From: a virus
IMG/VR virus record: IMGVR_UViG_3300028920_000108
Coordinates: 1 to 46,058 of that record
Reading direction: 5' to 3' (one strand)
DNA length: 46,058 nt
Shown here: one piece after another, positions 6,706 to 15,081 of the stretch
How positions within the stretch are numbered: the first letter of the stretch is position 1
How the letters are laid out: every line of letters starts with the position of its first letter
Program-made: the position numbers and the translations under genes
Notes under the pieces: generated by a model
What the model was told of the DNA's origin: nothing
Databases searched by the model: none
Seen by the model: the letters and a program-made list of their open reading frames with translations, nothing else

Positions 6706-7324
6706 ACTCATAGACATAAAACTTGTAAAAATACACCCGGAGCTAGACGAGCACTTTAAACGGGATGAAACCACTGTTGAGAACCTTAGAAAATCGATGG
6801 AAAAAAGGGGCTTCGACAAGAAACACCCGCTTATTATCTGGGAAGAGACCGGGTATTTAGTAGACGGACACACCCGCCGGGAAGCGGCAAGACGCGCGGG
6901 GATAAGCTACGCTCCCGCCATATTTGAAAGTTTCGCCTCTATAGAGGACGTGAAAGCCTATATGGACAGGACACAGTACCACCGCCGGAACTTGTCACAG
7001 CGCGACCGGGTGGAATTACTGCAAAGAGACGCGGCTTATGAGGCAGCAAAAAACAAAAAGCAGTACATAGTTGATCACATGGGGATAAGTCCAGCCAGCG
7101 CCGCGCGGATTATGGCAATCCTTCGGGATCCTGAAAAGCTTCGGGCGCTTATGGCGGGTGAAGCCATATCAAGCGGTAAACGGGCCAAAAAGAAAGAAGA
7201 TATACAAGACCCTTCAGAGGGCGAAAAAAGCCCCGTAGAGGCGCTCTCGGAGGCTCTCAGAGCCTATCAGGAGGCAACGGGGGAGAAGCTGACACCGCGG
7301 AAGATTAAGGAATTGCTTAGATAG
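6695..7324 (+). CDS. ParB/Srx-like N-terminal domain protein (copy 1)
   Basis: 209 aa. The N-terminal ParB-type fold is shown by IKLVKIHPELDEHF, the KHPLIIWE strand and DGHTRREAARRAGI (57-70), the GxxRxxA box. A helix-turn-helix-like central part follows (KQYIVDHMGISPASAARIMA), then a basic linker and a C-terminal helical domain (GEKLTPRKIKELLR). Phage stand-alone ParB proteins act as DNA-binding regulators, nucleases or CTP-dependent clamps; which applies is not clear. It is last in the early operon, followed by a strong terminator. Copy 2 at 45157 is the same length. Confidence 0.82.
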   Translation: MKAELIDIKLVKIHPELDEHFKRDETTVENLRKSMEKRGFDKKHPLIIWEETGYLVDGHTRREAARRAGISYAPAIFESFASIEDVKAYMDRTQYHRRNLSQRDRVELLQRDAAYEAAKNKKQYIVDHMGISPASAARIMAILRDPEKLRALMAGEAISSGKRAKKKEDIQDPSEGEKSPVEALSEALRAYQEATGEKLTPRKIKELLR

Positions 7325-7351
7325 CCGGGAGAAACCCCGGCTTATTTTTTT
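7323..7351 (+). terminator. Rho-independent terminator of the early operon (copy 1)
   Basis: AGCCGGG (7323-7329), loop AGAAAC, CCCGGCT (7336-7342), then TATTTTTTTA. It lies immediately after the ParB-like stop and between convergent genes. It is conserved at 45785. Confidence 0.88.
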
Positions 7352-7353
7352 AT

Positions 7354-7854
7354 TTAATACTCTCTGTAAAGGTACTCAGGCGGGCTTATTCTCTTATCAT
7401 ATCGAGAAATTTCGTTCCTAACCTCGATAAAAGGAATGTCGCGATTTAAGTAATCAGCGATAGCCGGGTTGTCGTCCATCCCGCACTTTAAGCAAGAATA
7501 CCAATCTATAATGCGGGTTAGCTGCCGAAAACCACACTCTCTGCATTCATAAAGACAAAGATCGTCCTCATTGGCAAAGCCGAGTTCTGTTAATAAAAAG
7601 CAGCCCTCCTTGTCTTGTTCGAAGAGCTTGAACTTATCAATCCGCTCATTATGAGCGCCCTTAACTTCAATGTAGTTATCTAATTCATACAAATAAAAAT
7701 CCGGGACGTACAGACGCCCATCAGATAGTTTTATGGTATGCGGCTCGTATAGCCACTTAAACCCGAGAAAATCAAGATAATAAGCCGCTTGCGCCTCAAG
7801 GCGTGAGCGAAACATAACACCTTTATATGGCGTTTCTTTGGCGATTATTTCCAT
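7354..7854 (-). CDS. PD-(D/E)XK nuclease with C-terminal zinc ribbon (copy 1)
   Basis: 166 aa. FRSRLEAQAAYYLDFLGFKW (about 16-35) supplies the early Glu. YVPDFYL (about 49-55) and YIEVKG (about 61-66) complete the PD...ExK catalytic core of the TnsA/T7 endonuclease I-like nuclease group. The second half contains CRECGF and CLKCG, a four-cysteine zinc ribbon. It probably cuts or processes phage DNA. It starts directly after the PrimPol-SF3 stop (TAAATG), so it is co-translated with the primase-helicase. The truncated homologue at the right end of the window confirms that the gene belongs to the conserved module. Confidence 0.8.
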   Translation of the reverse strand: MEIIAKETPYKGVMFRSRLEAQAAYYLDFLGFKWLYEPHTIKLSDGRLYVPDFYLYELDNYIEVKGAHNERIDKFKLFEQDKEGCFLLTELGFANEDDLCLYECRECGFRQLTRIIDWYSCLKCGMDDNPAIADYLNRDIPFIEVRNEISRYDKRISPPEYLYREY

Positions 7855-10188
7855 TTAAAATACTCCTCCCTCTGATTGATCAAGCGCGTTCTCACGAATG
7901 CGCAATAGATAAATATCCCTATCGCGGTTTTTCGGGTCTTCTGCCGTTGGGATATCATGCTGTACCAAAAGCAATTTCAAACTCTTCTTACGAAATCTCA
8001 AATTATTCGTATAGCCCCGGTAGTCCTCCAAAAGTGACATAATCGAATCGGCGTCTTTGGGATCCTCGACCTGTTCACACCGATCTTCAAACCACTGGAC
8101 AAAGGTGTCCTCATCATCTAAATATTCACGGCTTGCCGCGTCCACAATAGAGCAAGACGGCAAAACCCGCCCGCTTTCAGACCACATTTTCGCGCCCGCG
8201 ATAAGCCAGTTTAACACTCCGCTTGACTCAAGTTTTAATTTATCCGTTAACTCTCTATCCTGTTGTGCTTCGGGAACGGAAAAAGAAAACGGAATGAGCT
8301 TTATACGGTCGCGCGTGGCCTTATCTACATGTGTAATTATAGGCTTGTGATTCGTAATAAGCACAGGTTTAAACGTCGGTACAAACTTAAATTTAGATCG
8401 GTGCTTACGTTCACATTCGGTCACGTCCCCGCCGGTAAGCACCTTTACCAGTGACATATTAAGCCGCGCATTTTGCTCTGATTCGTTGGCGACTATAAAC
8501 CGTTTGCCGGGAAAGTCAGATAGGGCGAAGCGGTTAGTATTGCCCTCACGGCTTGCAAGGTCTTGCGTAAAACATACCCCGGCGTAGTCCCCGAGAATGT
8601 GCATCATGACGTTTATCAGCGTGCTCTTACCGTTTGCCCCCGTTCCGTAAAATATCGGAAAAATACGGTCGCCTGTTGTACCTTTTAACGCGCTACCGAG
8701 AAAACATTGAACCCACTGTATAAGCTCTGCGTTGCCTTCAAATATTTGATCAAGAAATTTTTCCCAAATAGGACACAATGCTTCTGGTTTATAGTCTGTA
8801 TTACATGAATATGTTGAATAGTGGGCGTAATCAAACGGTATGGGCTTAAATGTATCAAGGTCAAACGCGGTATTTTTAAAGTTTATAAGGCTATGCCGCG
8901 AATTCATCATAGGAAAGCGCCCGGCGGTGTCCTCTTCTGCGGCGGCAAATCCCTTTTTATCCTTTAAGAAATCAAGCGCGGCGGTTATATAATTAGCATT
9001 TAGCATCGAGTTTTGTTGCTGGACACAGCGGCCGTATACTTTTTCCCGACCTTTTTCTGTAAGCTGCGCGGAGGATAGTTTTTCAGTTTCTAAAGGATAT
9101 TTGTCCTTAATAATACGCGACACCGTGGAAAGCGGTTTTACAATATTATCGATCCAGCGTTTCCCGTTAAAAACGAACCACGAGGCCGAATTTATGTTGT
9201 ATATTATACGCCCGCTTGGCAGATACCGCGCGACCCGTTCGCTTAAGCCCTCTTGATTTGGCGGGAATACTTCAATATTTTCATGTTGTTTCCTGATAGA
9301 ATCACGCCATTCAATTATTTTATCGGCTTCTTTTTCAAAATCCCTATCGCCGGTGTAGGATAAACGCGGGAACTCTAATAGGACTTTCTCCTTTATTACA
9401 GATTTTGTATGTCCTTGGCAGAATAAAGAGCAGATAAGTGTTTTTAAGTGGTCGTGCCGCCCGCCCTCTTCGACCGGCGGGAGCTCCTCAATTGCTTTTT
9501 TGTATTGCGGCGAGTTCTCCCAACGGTGATTTATACGAACATTTTCGACCGCGTATCTGTTTGTATAATCTGCGTGTACAATCTCATAATGCAGCCCTTT
9601 ATGCGGCTTGTTTTTTCTTACCGCTGTATACGGGAGTCGCATCCACCGCCCCGGATTGTTTATTGATGTATCTGAGTGATAGTATTTTATAAGCGTTTCC
9701 ATTGTGTCGCGCCAAAGGTCAAAATCGTCTGTCTCAGTAATGAACCAGTATACATGGTGACCTTTTTTGTCTTGACGGGAGGCGATAACTGTAGGCTCAA
9801 GTGGGAAATCTTCGGGGAGGGGCCCGTTGTCTATGTCAATCCATACAGCATTAGGGGCGCTGACGTTGTTATCACATATAGAATAATCTACGGTTGGACT
9901 GTATTCTTCCAATTCTTTAATCTCATAAATCGCGTTGCCCTGTTCATCCGTACCTATTTTATGCGATAGTGAGAAAACGGTATTAGGAATATAGTATACA
10001 TTCTTATTCTGATCGTTAGCCTTTAATAGTATGTCTCTTGCCACGTCAAAAGAGGGCGCGAGCTTCGCGAAAAACCCATCTTTTTTGCCCGGTAGCGTGT
10101 AGACAAACGGCGCGCCGGACAGTAATTGCCGGTAAAATTCCGATACTTTTTCCTGTTGTTGATGTAATATATGCGATTTTTCTGCCAT
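7855..10188 (-). CDS. PrimPol-SF3 primase-helicase (D5/VapE-type replication protein)
   Basis: 777 aa, a fusion of two replication activities. The N-terminal archaeo-eukaryotic primase domain shows WIDID (116-120, catalytic hDhD), SRQDKKGHHVYW (137-148) and DTSINNPGRWMRLP (173-186). A D5_N-like linker follows. The superfamily 3 helicase domain has Walker A GTGANGKST (515-523), FIVANESE (564-571), sensor-like PVLITNHKP (608-616) and RDRIKLIPF (626-634). It should prime and unwind at the phage origin. Only one copy is visible, since copy 2 runs off the right end before reaching it. The upstream non-coding region holds repeats that could be its binding sites. Confidence 0.92.
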   Translation of the reverse strand: MAEKSHILHQQQEKVSEFYRQLLSGAPFVYTLPGKKDGFFAKLAPSFDVARDILLKANDQNKNVYYIPNTVFSLSHKIGTDEQGNAIYEIKELEEYSPTVDYSICDNNVSAPNAVWIDIDNGPLPEDFPLEPTVIASRQDKKGHHVYWFITETDDFDLWRDTMETLIKYYHSDTSINNPGRWMRLPYTAVRKNKPHKGLHYEIVHADYTNRYAVENVRINHRWENSPQYKKAIEELPPVEEGGRHDHLKTLICSLFCQGHTKSVIKEKVLLEFPRLSYTGDRDFEKEADKIIEWRDSIRKQHENIEVFPPNQEGLSERVARYLPSGRIIYNINSASWFVFNGKRWIDNIVKPLSTVSRIIKDKYPLETEKLSSAQLTEKGREKVYGRCVQQQNSMLNANYITAALDFLKDKKGFAAAEEDTAGRFPMMNSRHSLINFKNTAFDLDTFKPIPFDYAHYSTYSCNTDYKPEALCPIWEKFLDQIFEGNAELIQWVQCFLGSALKGTTGDRIFPIFYGTGANGKSTLINVMMHILGDYAGVCFTQDLASREGNTNRFALSDFPGKRFIVANESEQNARLNMSLVKVLTGGDVTECERKHRSKFKFVPTFKPVLITNHKPIITHVDKATRDRIKLIPFSFSVPEAQQDRELTDKLKLESSGVLNWLIAGAKMWSESGRVLPSCSIVDAASREYLDDEDTFVQWFEDRCEQVEDPKDADSIMSLLEDYRGYTNNLRFRKKSLKLLLVQHDIPTAEDPKNRDRDIYLLRIRENALDQSEGGVF

Positions 10189-10216
10189 AGATACCTCGAG
10201 TACTGCAATATTTTCT

Positions 10217-10397
10217 CACAAAAGACACTTTTATTTTTACTTTGTCAATGTATTTTTTTCTGTGTTTTGTGAAAAACTGGTTTAAACTTTCCACAAAACA
10301 CAAAATCCACAAAATAACCTATTACTATCTATAGAGAATATTTTTTTTTCCTTAGAGAAAAAAGCAGTCAAAGCGTGGTTTTTGTGTTTTGTGGAAA
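10217..10397. repeat. CACAAAA/TTTTGTG repeats, possible replication origin
   Basis: The word recurs at 10217-10223, 10260-10275 (reverse), 10288-10305, 10308-10314 and 10380-10397. The 18-base element at 10288-10305 (TTTCCACAAAACACAAAA) is repeated exactly inverted at 10380-10397, flanking an AT-rich stretch. This is iteron-like and lies directly upstream of the primase-helicase gene. Confidence 0.5.
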
Positions 10398-10667
10398 AAC
10401 GCGGGAAGGCGGGAGTACCAACCCGCCCGGACGGGCTTACAATAACTATGCCGATTTTGGGGTATTTTTCGCAGGCTGCCGGAGGGGGCGGAAACGCCAC
10501 TTAATCCAGCGCTAACCTAATTATATAAGGATTTAAGGTAGATAAACTTAATTAAATAAAGTGGAAAGTTTCTTTTGCTTAATAAAATTAGGTTTAGCAG
10601 GCTTTCTCCTTAAATAAATAACGTCCGGCTTACACGCGGGGGGTTCCTTGATAAAAAAATTAAAAAA

Positions 10668-10721
10668 TATAACAAAAAAGTTATAAAAACGCTTGACAAA
10701 GTATAACAATATAGTTATATT
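10668..10721 (+). promoter_or_regulatory. Strong promoter with two operator-like palindromes
   Basis: TTGACA (10693-10698) and TATATT (10716-10721) are spaced by 17 bases. Two identical palindromes TATAAC-N6-GTTATA lie at 10668-10685 and 10702-10719, centres 34 bases apart; the second spans the spacer and -10 box and the first lies upstream of -35. This is the layout of a repressible phage promoter. Confidence 0.72.
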
Positions 10722-10753
10722 ATATACATAACAAAGACAAGGAGAAACGAAAG

Positions 10754-10954
10754 ATGAAAACAACAAAGGAAATGAAAAAGTCAATAGCAGAATATTTTGC
10801 GAGCTTACCAAACAGAGAAAAAAGCCCTTCATGTTGCCTTGATAAAATTGGCCGTAAATACGTGCATTTTTACAGCTTGTGCGAAGGCGCAAAAAATTAC
10901 AGGTACTCAATAGAGTATGTATACAATAACATGATAGCAGATATGTATATGTAG
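10754..10954 (+). CDS. Hypothetical 66-aa early protein
   Basis: Transcribed from the strong promoter at 10693, with an AAGGAG site 8 bases upstream of ATG. The protein is basic at the N terminus (MKTTKEMKKSIAEYF) and rich in Tyr in the second half (KYVHFYSLCEGAKNYRYS). Not recognised. Its position behind a strong, apparently regulated promoter suggests an early takeover or regulatory peptide, which is inference only. Confidence 0.55.
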   Translation: MKTTKEMKKSIAEYFASLPNREKSPSCCLDKIGRKYVHFYSLCEGAKNYRYSIEYVYNNMIADMYM

Positions 10955-10963
10955 TTACCAAAA

Positions 10964-10983
10964 GCCGGGGTCTCTACCCCGGC
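10964..10983 (+). terminator. GC-rich hairpin after the 66-aa gene
   Basis: GCCGGGG (10964-10970), loop TCTCTA, CCCCGGC (10977-10983). No T-run follows, so it is more likely an attenuator or mRNA-stabilising hairpin than a full terminator. Confidence 0.4.
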
Positions 10984-10995
10984 AAAGGAAATATT

Positions 10996-11229
10996 ATGAT
11001 CAATAATTATGTCGATTATGTAAGCACCGAGAAGGAGCTTAAAGATTTTTTAAGAAGAGAGATACAGGATTATACAGCCGATGCCGGGAGTCCTGAGAAG
11101 TTGTCAAAAGACTTAGGTAAATCAAAAATGGCGGTGAGGATGGCATTACAGCGAAACAGTTTGAGCGGGCTTAAGGCGCTGTACCTCGAATGTCGTAAAA
11201 AATTACAGAATCCGCTTGACAAAAGCTGA
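10996..11229 (+). CDS. Small HTH-like protein (77 aa)
   Basis: A helical protein with a probable helix-turn-helix in SPEKLSKDLGKSKMAVRMAL, followed by QRNSLSGLKALYLECRKKL. The core GKSKMAVRMALQRNSL aligns with GQTKGSIYKTAQRGNI in the protein encoded at 34725-34910, so the two are probably paralogous small DNA-binding proteins. It lies downstream of the operator-bearing promoter, so it could be the regulator acting there; that is inference. It is followed by a very strong terminator. Confidence 0.55.
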   Translation: MINNYVDYVSTEKELKDFLRREIQDYTADAGSPEKLSKDLGKSKMAVRMALQRNSLSGLKALYLECRKKLQNPLDKS

Positions 11230-11300
11230 ATAGGCAGTATATTGAATAATACTCCTTGGCTTAAGTAGTTGTGACAGTCTTTCTGATCGTTCTGGAATAG

Positions 11301-11339
11301 CCCCTCTTTACTGGTAAGGGAGTAAAGAGGGGTTTTTTT
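11301..11339 (+). terminator. Strong rho-independent terminator
   Basis: CCCCTCTTTACT (11301-11312), loop GGTAAGGG, AGTAAAGAGGGG (11321-11332), then seven T. A perfect 12-bp stem ends the small plus-strand operon just before the convergent small-terminase gene. Confidence 0.93.
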
Positions 11340-11895
11340 ATCGTTCTTCGGACTCTAATTTCTCACGGTCTCTTTTTAACATCCGGTTATTGTCAGGGAT
11401 ATTGTAAATCACCACGTCACCACGCTCAATACCTTCATGTTCGATAACTGTTTTAGGATTCCAGCGCCCTTTCCGTTGTGTTGATAGGATATACTCAGCA
11501 GCCCGGACATCCGGCGGCAGCTCTTCTTCGACCACGGTTTTTTGGATAGGCTCGCCTTTGCTTTTAAAGGCTAACTCCTTTTTAATTCTCATTCCGGTAG
11601 CACGCTCATAGAGGGAGTCAATAACCTCCTCATTTTTATACTCTCTCCCGGCCTCTCTGGCGGCTTTGAGATCGTCTTTAAATTTTTGATCTATGTTACC
11701 CCAGTCATAGATCGTTTTTCTGTCCGTTTGTGTGAGTTCCGCTATCTCTTCGAGCGTGTAGCCGAGAGATGCTTGATGTACTATGATTTTCTTTACTTTA
11801 TCCTTAGCGAGTTTAGTTGCCTCTTTCTTTATGTCCCGTGCTCTGGAAACCCTCTTTTTTACCGGCGGCTTTTTTACTGCTTTTTTAATAGCCAT
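11338..11895 (-). CDS. terS: Terminase small subunit
   Basis: 185 aa. A Lys-rich N terminus is followed by a helix-turn-helix (YTLEEIAELTQTDRKTIYDW, about 51-70), then KFKDDLKAAREAGREYKNEE and a C-terminal part with RAAEYILSTQRKGRWNPKT, the usual small-terminase arrangement (DNA-binding head, oligomerisation region, tail for TerL). It should recognise the packaging site. It lies on the opposite strand and 21 kb from terL, which is unusual. The start overlaps the stop of the upstream 61-aa gene (TAATG). Confidence 0.75.
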   Translation of the reverse strand: MAIKKAVKKPPVKKRVSRARDIKKEATKLAKDKVKKIIVHQASLGYTLEEIAELTQTDRKTIYDWGNIDQKFKDDLKAAREAGREYKNEEVIDSLYERATGMRIKKELAFKSKGEPIQKTVVEEELPPDVRAAEYILSTQRKGRWNPKTVIEHEGIERGDVVIYNIPDNNRMLKRDREKLESEER

Positions 11896-12080
11896 TACTC
11901 GCCCCCTAACATTTTTTTAATAGCGGCTTCTCGCTTATCCAGCGATTCAAGCGCGTTTAAGAGTTTATCTTTATCGACGAGTCCCGCGTTGACATCCGCC
12001 GCGACAATCTGCGCAACCGCGGCAGACGAGCGCAGGAAATCCGCGAGGATGCCTATTTCCTCAGTTTGTAGTGTTTTCAT
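11895..12080 (-). CDS. Hypothetical 61-aa protein upstream of terS
   Basis: A short, helical, Ala- and Leu-rich protein (EIGILADFLRSSAAVAQIVA, then DKDKLLNALESLDKREAAIK). Unrecognised. Its TAATG overlap with terS shows co-translation. A GGGGGC site precedes ATG 12080. It may be a partner of the small terminase or only a co-transcribed accessory gene. Confidence 0.55.
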   Translation of the reverse strand: MKTLQTEEIGILADFLRSSAAVAQIVAADVNAGLVDKDKLLNALESLDKREAAIKKMLGGE

Positions 12081-12110
12081 TATGCCCCCTTACTTTTTCA
12101 ATAAAATTAC

Positions 12111-12139
12111 TTGACATATCATAATATACTGTTTACCTT
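12111..12139 (+). promoter_or_regulatory. Candidate late promoter upstream of the virion block
   Basis: TTGACA (12111-12116) with TACCTT (12134-12139) at 17-base spacing; an AT-rich TAATATACT lies inside the spacer. The -35 is perfect and the -10 poor, which would suit an activator-dependent late promoter. Confidence 0.4.
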
Positions 12140-12175
12140 ACAAGTGTCTATTCATTTTTTTACCCCGGGGTAACA

Positions 12176-13312
12176 ATGAGCCAAGAATTAACGCTCGATA
12201 GAGCAGCAGTCAAGGGCAAGGTTGAAAAGACCCCCGAAGGCTACTTGAAAATTGATGCCGTTGTCACCCGCCCGGGGGTGTTTACCTATATGGTGGACGG
12301 CAAGTCCCACCGCCGCTATTGCCCGCCAGAAGTCGTTTACGATTCCGCCGCTCTTGATACCCTGAAACTAAAGCCTGTTGTCGCGGGTCACCCGTACACC
12401 GAGCCCGGTCAAATGATACACGCCGACAATTTTCGTAAACTCGCAGCAGGGTGGACAGGTGAAAATGTAAGGCGTCACGAGGGCGATATAATGGCATCAT
12501 TTTTAGTAACTGCTTCTGACGCTATTAAGCGGGTTGAGAGTAAAGAGCTAAAAGAACTCTCCTGCGGGTATCTTACAGAAATTGACTGGACCCCCGGCAC
12601 AACGCCAGAGGGCGAGAAGTACGACAGTAAACAAACTAAACGAATCTATAATCATTTATCTCTTGAAAAGTCCGGGCGTGTTGGTAACGCCATTATTGCG
12701 CTTGATAGCGGTCTGGACGCGGACGGAGTATCGTATGAAATTACGAATGATAACGATATTACAACAGAGGTACAATCTATGGCAACGATAACACGCGGGG
12801 GCGTGTCCTATGAAGTCCCCGAAAGTTTTGTCCCGGTGTATCAGGGCATGCAATCCGCCCTTGATGCCGCCGAGACCAAAGAGAAGGAATTATCCGCGAA
12901 AGTATCAGAACTTCAAGCAACAGCCGACAATCTGATTGCGGATAACGGAAAGCTCAAAACCGAGCTTGACAGCGCAAGCGGCGCAGATGAAGAGGCAATC
13001 AAAACGCAAGCTAAGGAATTAGCGGCGCTGTATGCAGTTGCTTCCGAGACTGGACTTGATGCAAAGGATTATGAGGAAAAAAGCGCGGCTGAAATCAAGC
13101 GGGCGATTTGTGAGAAAAAGCAGCCCGAGGTCAGTCTTGACGGCAAAGATGAGGCGTATATAAACGCAGCGTTTGATTATGTCTCAAAGCTAAAGGCCAA
13201 AGGCAAGACAGCAACAACGATAGTCGTGCCATCGCTTGATAAAGCTGAGGACAAAGCAGAAGCCGCCAGAAGCGGAATGATTAACCGGCTTACCGGTAGG
13301 GAGGACAAATAA
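12176..13312 (+). CDS. DUF2213 prohead protease/scaffold-like protein
   Basis: 378 aa. The N-terminal about 200 residues match DUF2213 (VVTRPGVFTY, then KPVVAGHPYT and ELKELSCGYLTEIDW), a family regarded as capsid maturation protease-like. A coiled-coil stretch follows, about 230-290 (ALDAAETKEKELSAKVSELQ and onward), and then a lysine-rich helical tail, the form expected of a scaffold part fused to a protease. It is first in the long late operon and directly upstream of the cement and major capsid genes, in keeping with head assembly. Confidence 0.8.
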   Translation: MSQELTLDRAAVKGKVEKTPEGYLKIDAVVTRPGVFTYMVDGKSHRRYCPPEVVYDSAALDTLKLKPVVAGHPYTEPGQMIHADNFRKLAAGWTGENVRRHEGDIMASFLVTASDAIKRVESKELKELSCGYLTEIDWTPGTTPEGEKYDSKQTKRIYNHLSLEKSGRVGNAIIALDSGLDADGVSYEITNDNDITTEVQSMATITRGGVSYEVPESFVPVYQGMQSALDAAETKEKELSAKVSELQATADNLIADNGKLKTELDSASGADEEAIKTQAKELAALYAVASETGLDAKDYEEKSAAEIKRAICEKKQPEVSLDGKDEAYINAAFDYVSKLKAKGKTATTIVVPSLDKAEDKAEAARSGMINRLTGREDK

Positions 13313-13314
13313 GT

Positions 13315-14070
13315 ATGGCTTATACAAACGATTTTGATCTATACCAGCCGGGACAGCATGTTGATTCTGGCAACAAGCGCGCGGAGTCTTACAGCAACGT
13401 AGACGCGAGCGCGCTTCAATTCGGGCGTGGTGTTGCACTTGACCGCTCGCCTAATGCTGATAAGGCAGTACGAAATTTTTATCAGGAAATTGCTACTGTT
13501 ACATACGACGCGGATTTTGTAACGTCAAATAGTATTGCGTTTTCTGTGAACGGCGCGGCGATTACGCCGGTTGTGTTTGACACGGATCAAGCAACAACAA
13601 AAGCGGCTCTTGTTGCCGCAATTGATGCGCTTACAGGCGTATCTTGCGTTGCTGGCGCCGGACGCGTTATTGTTGTAACTCGTCGGGTTCTCCCAGCAGA
13701 GGACAGCGCGGACATCGCGATTGAAACGGAAGTAACCCTTGGCGGTTCGCAGGCTTCTGCATCGACTGTCTATTCCACGGATCAAGTGTTCGGCGGAATC
13801 TGTATGCTAAAACAAAACGAGGATGGCGAAATTGCACAGTATGAAGTCAACTCATACGGCACACAAGGCGTCTTTGCGGGCGAGCTTGTGACAGGTCAAG
13901 ACCCAGCAATCGGGGGTTCCGTGTATGTTGTTTCTACGGGCGCTAACCGTGGTAAGTTTACCACTGTTGACGATGCAACCACTGAGGCCGTAAGCGGCGC
14001 AGTTTTCAAGGGGTACGCGGTTACTATCAATAGTAAACTGCTTGCGCCGATTGAATTTAACAGACCGTAA
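13315..14070 (+). CDS. Capsid cement/decoration protein (DUF2190-like)
   Basis: 251 aa, beta-rich with many Ala, Thr, Val and Gly and almost no long helices. The N terminus (YQPGQHVDSGNKRAES, then ALQFGRGVALD) and the segment GDSVYV-like GGSVYVVSTGANRGKFT resemble structural cement proteins of related myoviruses. The position between the protease-like gene and the major capsid gene is the usual one for this protein, which stabilises the expanded shell. Start ATG is 3 bases after the previous stop. Confidence 0.68.
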   Translation: MAYTNDFDLYQPGQHVDSGNKRAESYSNVDASALQFGRGVALDRSPNADKAVRNFYQEIATVTYDADFVTSNSIAFSVNGAAITPVVFDTDQATTKAALVAAIDALTGVSCVAGAGRVIVVTRRVLPAEDSADIAIETEVTLGGSQASASTVYSTDQVFGGICMLKQNEDGEIAQYEVNSYGTQGVFAGELVTGQDPAIGGSVYVVSTGANRGKFTTVDDATTEAVSGAVFKGYAVTINSKLLAPIEFNRP

Positions 14071-14087
14071 GCGAGGTATACAAAAAA

Positions 14088-15041
14088 ATGTCAAAAACAT
14101 TTAATAAATTATTAAACTCTGATCTTGTCGCCGAGCTTGACGCGTCAAACACTATGTTTTTAGAGACAGAGCTTGAACGCGTCGAGACAGAGATCTATGA
14201 CGCGCAGTTTGCAGAAATGCAATATATGGATATTCTGCCTATGGACGTGTCAAACGATCCGGGCGCAGAATCGATTACATACCGTACAGCAACTAAAACA
14301 GGCCGCGCGAAGCTTATCAATTCATACAGTGATGACCTTCCGAATGTGTCAAAATTTTTGGAAAAAGTTACTCGTCCTGTGTACACCGTTGGCGATGCGT
14401 ATGAATATGGTTGGGACGACATCGACAAAGCCGCGCGCAATGGCTGGAATCTGCCGTCTGATATGGGTATAACAGCCCGCGAAGCCGTAGAACGCGAGAT
14501 CGATAACGTTATGCTTCTCGGTGATTCCGCTCGTGGCATTGAGGGCTTTTTCAACCTCTCAGGCGCGCAGTCTTACACCGTGCCTAATAACGGTACAGGA
14601 GCAAGTAAATTATGGTCTGCTAAAACTGCTGATCAGATAATAGATGATATTAACATGATGATTGCACAAGTACCAGAACAGACCGGCGGTGTTGAGATGG
14701 TTACTGATATTTGTCTCCCTATAGAGCAGTATCAGTATATCGCGAGCACTCCGCGCGCGTCAAACTCTGATACTACTATTTTGCAGTTTATCCTTGGCGT
14801 GCATCCTGGCCTTACCGTCCGTCAGGCGGTAAAACTTGGCGGCATTTTGGGCAGTGGTAACGGCGAGCGTATGATCGGATACAGACGCGACCGCCGCAAG
14901 GTAAAAGGTGACATTACGTATGCTTTCAGACAGCTCCCAGCACAGGAAGTGAACCTTGCGTTCAAAGTTCCTTGTGTTTCTAAGATCGGCGGCGTTGTTG
15001 CTCAATATCCAATGTCTATCATTTACGCTGACGGTATTTAA
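14088..15041 (+). CDS. Major capsid protein (DUF2184-like, HK97 fold)
   Basis: 317 aa. ETELERVETEIYDAQFAEMQ near the N terminus, YEYGWDDIDKAARNG, EREIDNVMLLGDS with GIEGFFNLSG, and the C-terminal AFRQLPAQEVNLAFKVP are recognisable features of the DUF2184 major capsid family, which adopts the HK97 fold. It forms the icosahedral shell and is usually the most abundant virion protein. A GC-rich hairpin follows the stop, probably lowering expression of the downstream genes. Confidence 0.85.
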   Translation: MSKTFNKLLNSDLVAELDASNTMFLETELERVETEIYDAQFAEMQYMDILPMDVSNDPGAESITYRTATKTGRAKLINSYSDDLPNVSKFLEKVTRPVYTVGDAYEYGWDDIDKAARNGWNLPSDMGITAREAVEREIDNVMLLGDSARGIEGFFNLSGAQSYTVPNNGTGASKLWSAKTADQIIDDINMMIAQVPEQTGGVEMVTDICLPIEQYQYIASTPRASNSDTTILQFILGVHPGLTVRQAVKLGGILGSGNGERMIGYRRDRRKVKGDITYAFRQLPAQEVNLAFKVPCVSKIGGVVAQYPMSIIYADGI

Positions 15042-15081
15042 GAGATATTATTCAAACCACCTTCAACTTCTCCGTATGCCT

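Larger units (their letters stand above)
471..7854. repeat. Early module, copy 1 of a diverged large duplication
   Basis: This stretch is collinear with 37309-46058. Several genes are 95-100% identical in protein (DUF2800, clamp-like, DUF2815, membrane peptide, ferredoxin, SNF2, 59-aa ORF, ParB-like), and intergenic promoters and terminators are also conserved. Start codons of equivalent genes are 36,838 bases apart at the left (1583 and 38421; 2371 and 39209). Gene content differs at four places: left edge, 3.0-3.6 kb, 5.6-5.9 kb and 6.1-6.35 kb. Confidence 0.95.
10209..10753. other. Non-coding control region between divergent genes
   Basis: About 545 bases without a supported gene. It contains, left to right, CACAAAA-type repeats (10217-10397), a GC-rich stretch (10399-10500), an imperfect inverted repeat GCTAACCTAATT (10511) / AATTAGGTTTAGC (10587), two TATAAC-N6-GTTATA palindromes and a strong promoter (10668-10721). 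Its position upstream of the primase-helicase makes it the best candidate for a replication origin plus operator region. Confidence 0.6.

Noticed and set aside
10282-10500. 72-codon minus-strand frame in the control region
   Set aside because: No ribosome site, Pro-rich odd composition, and it overlaps the inverted repeats; better explained as non-coding control DNA.
12282-12500. Minus-strand frames within the virion block (many)
   Set aside because: They are shadows of longer plus-strand genes that have family motifs, overlapping stop-start junctions and ribosome sites.
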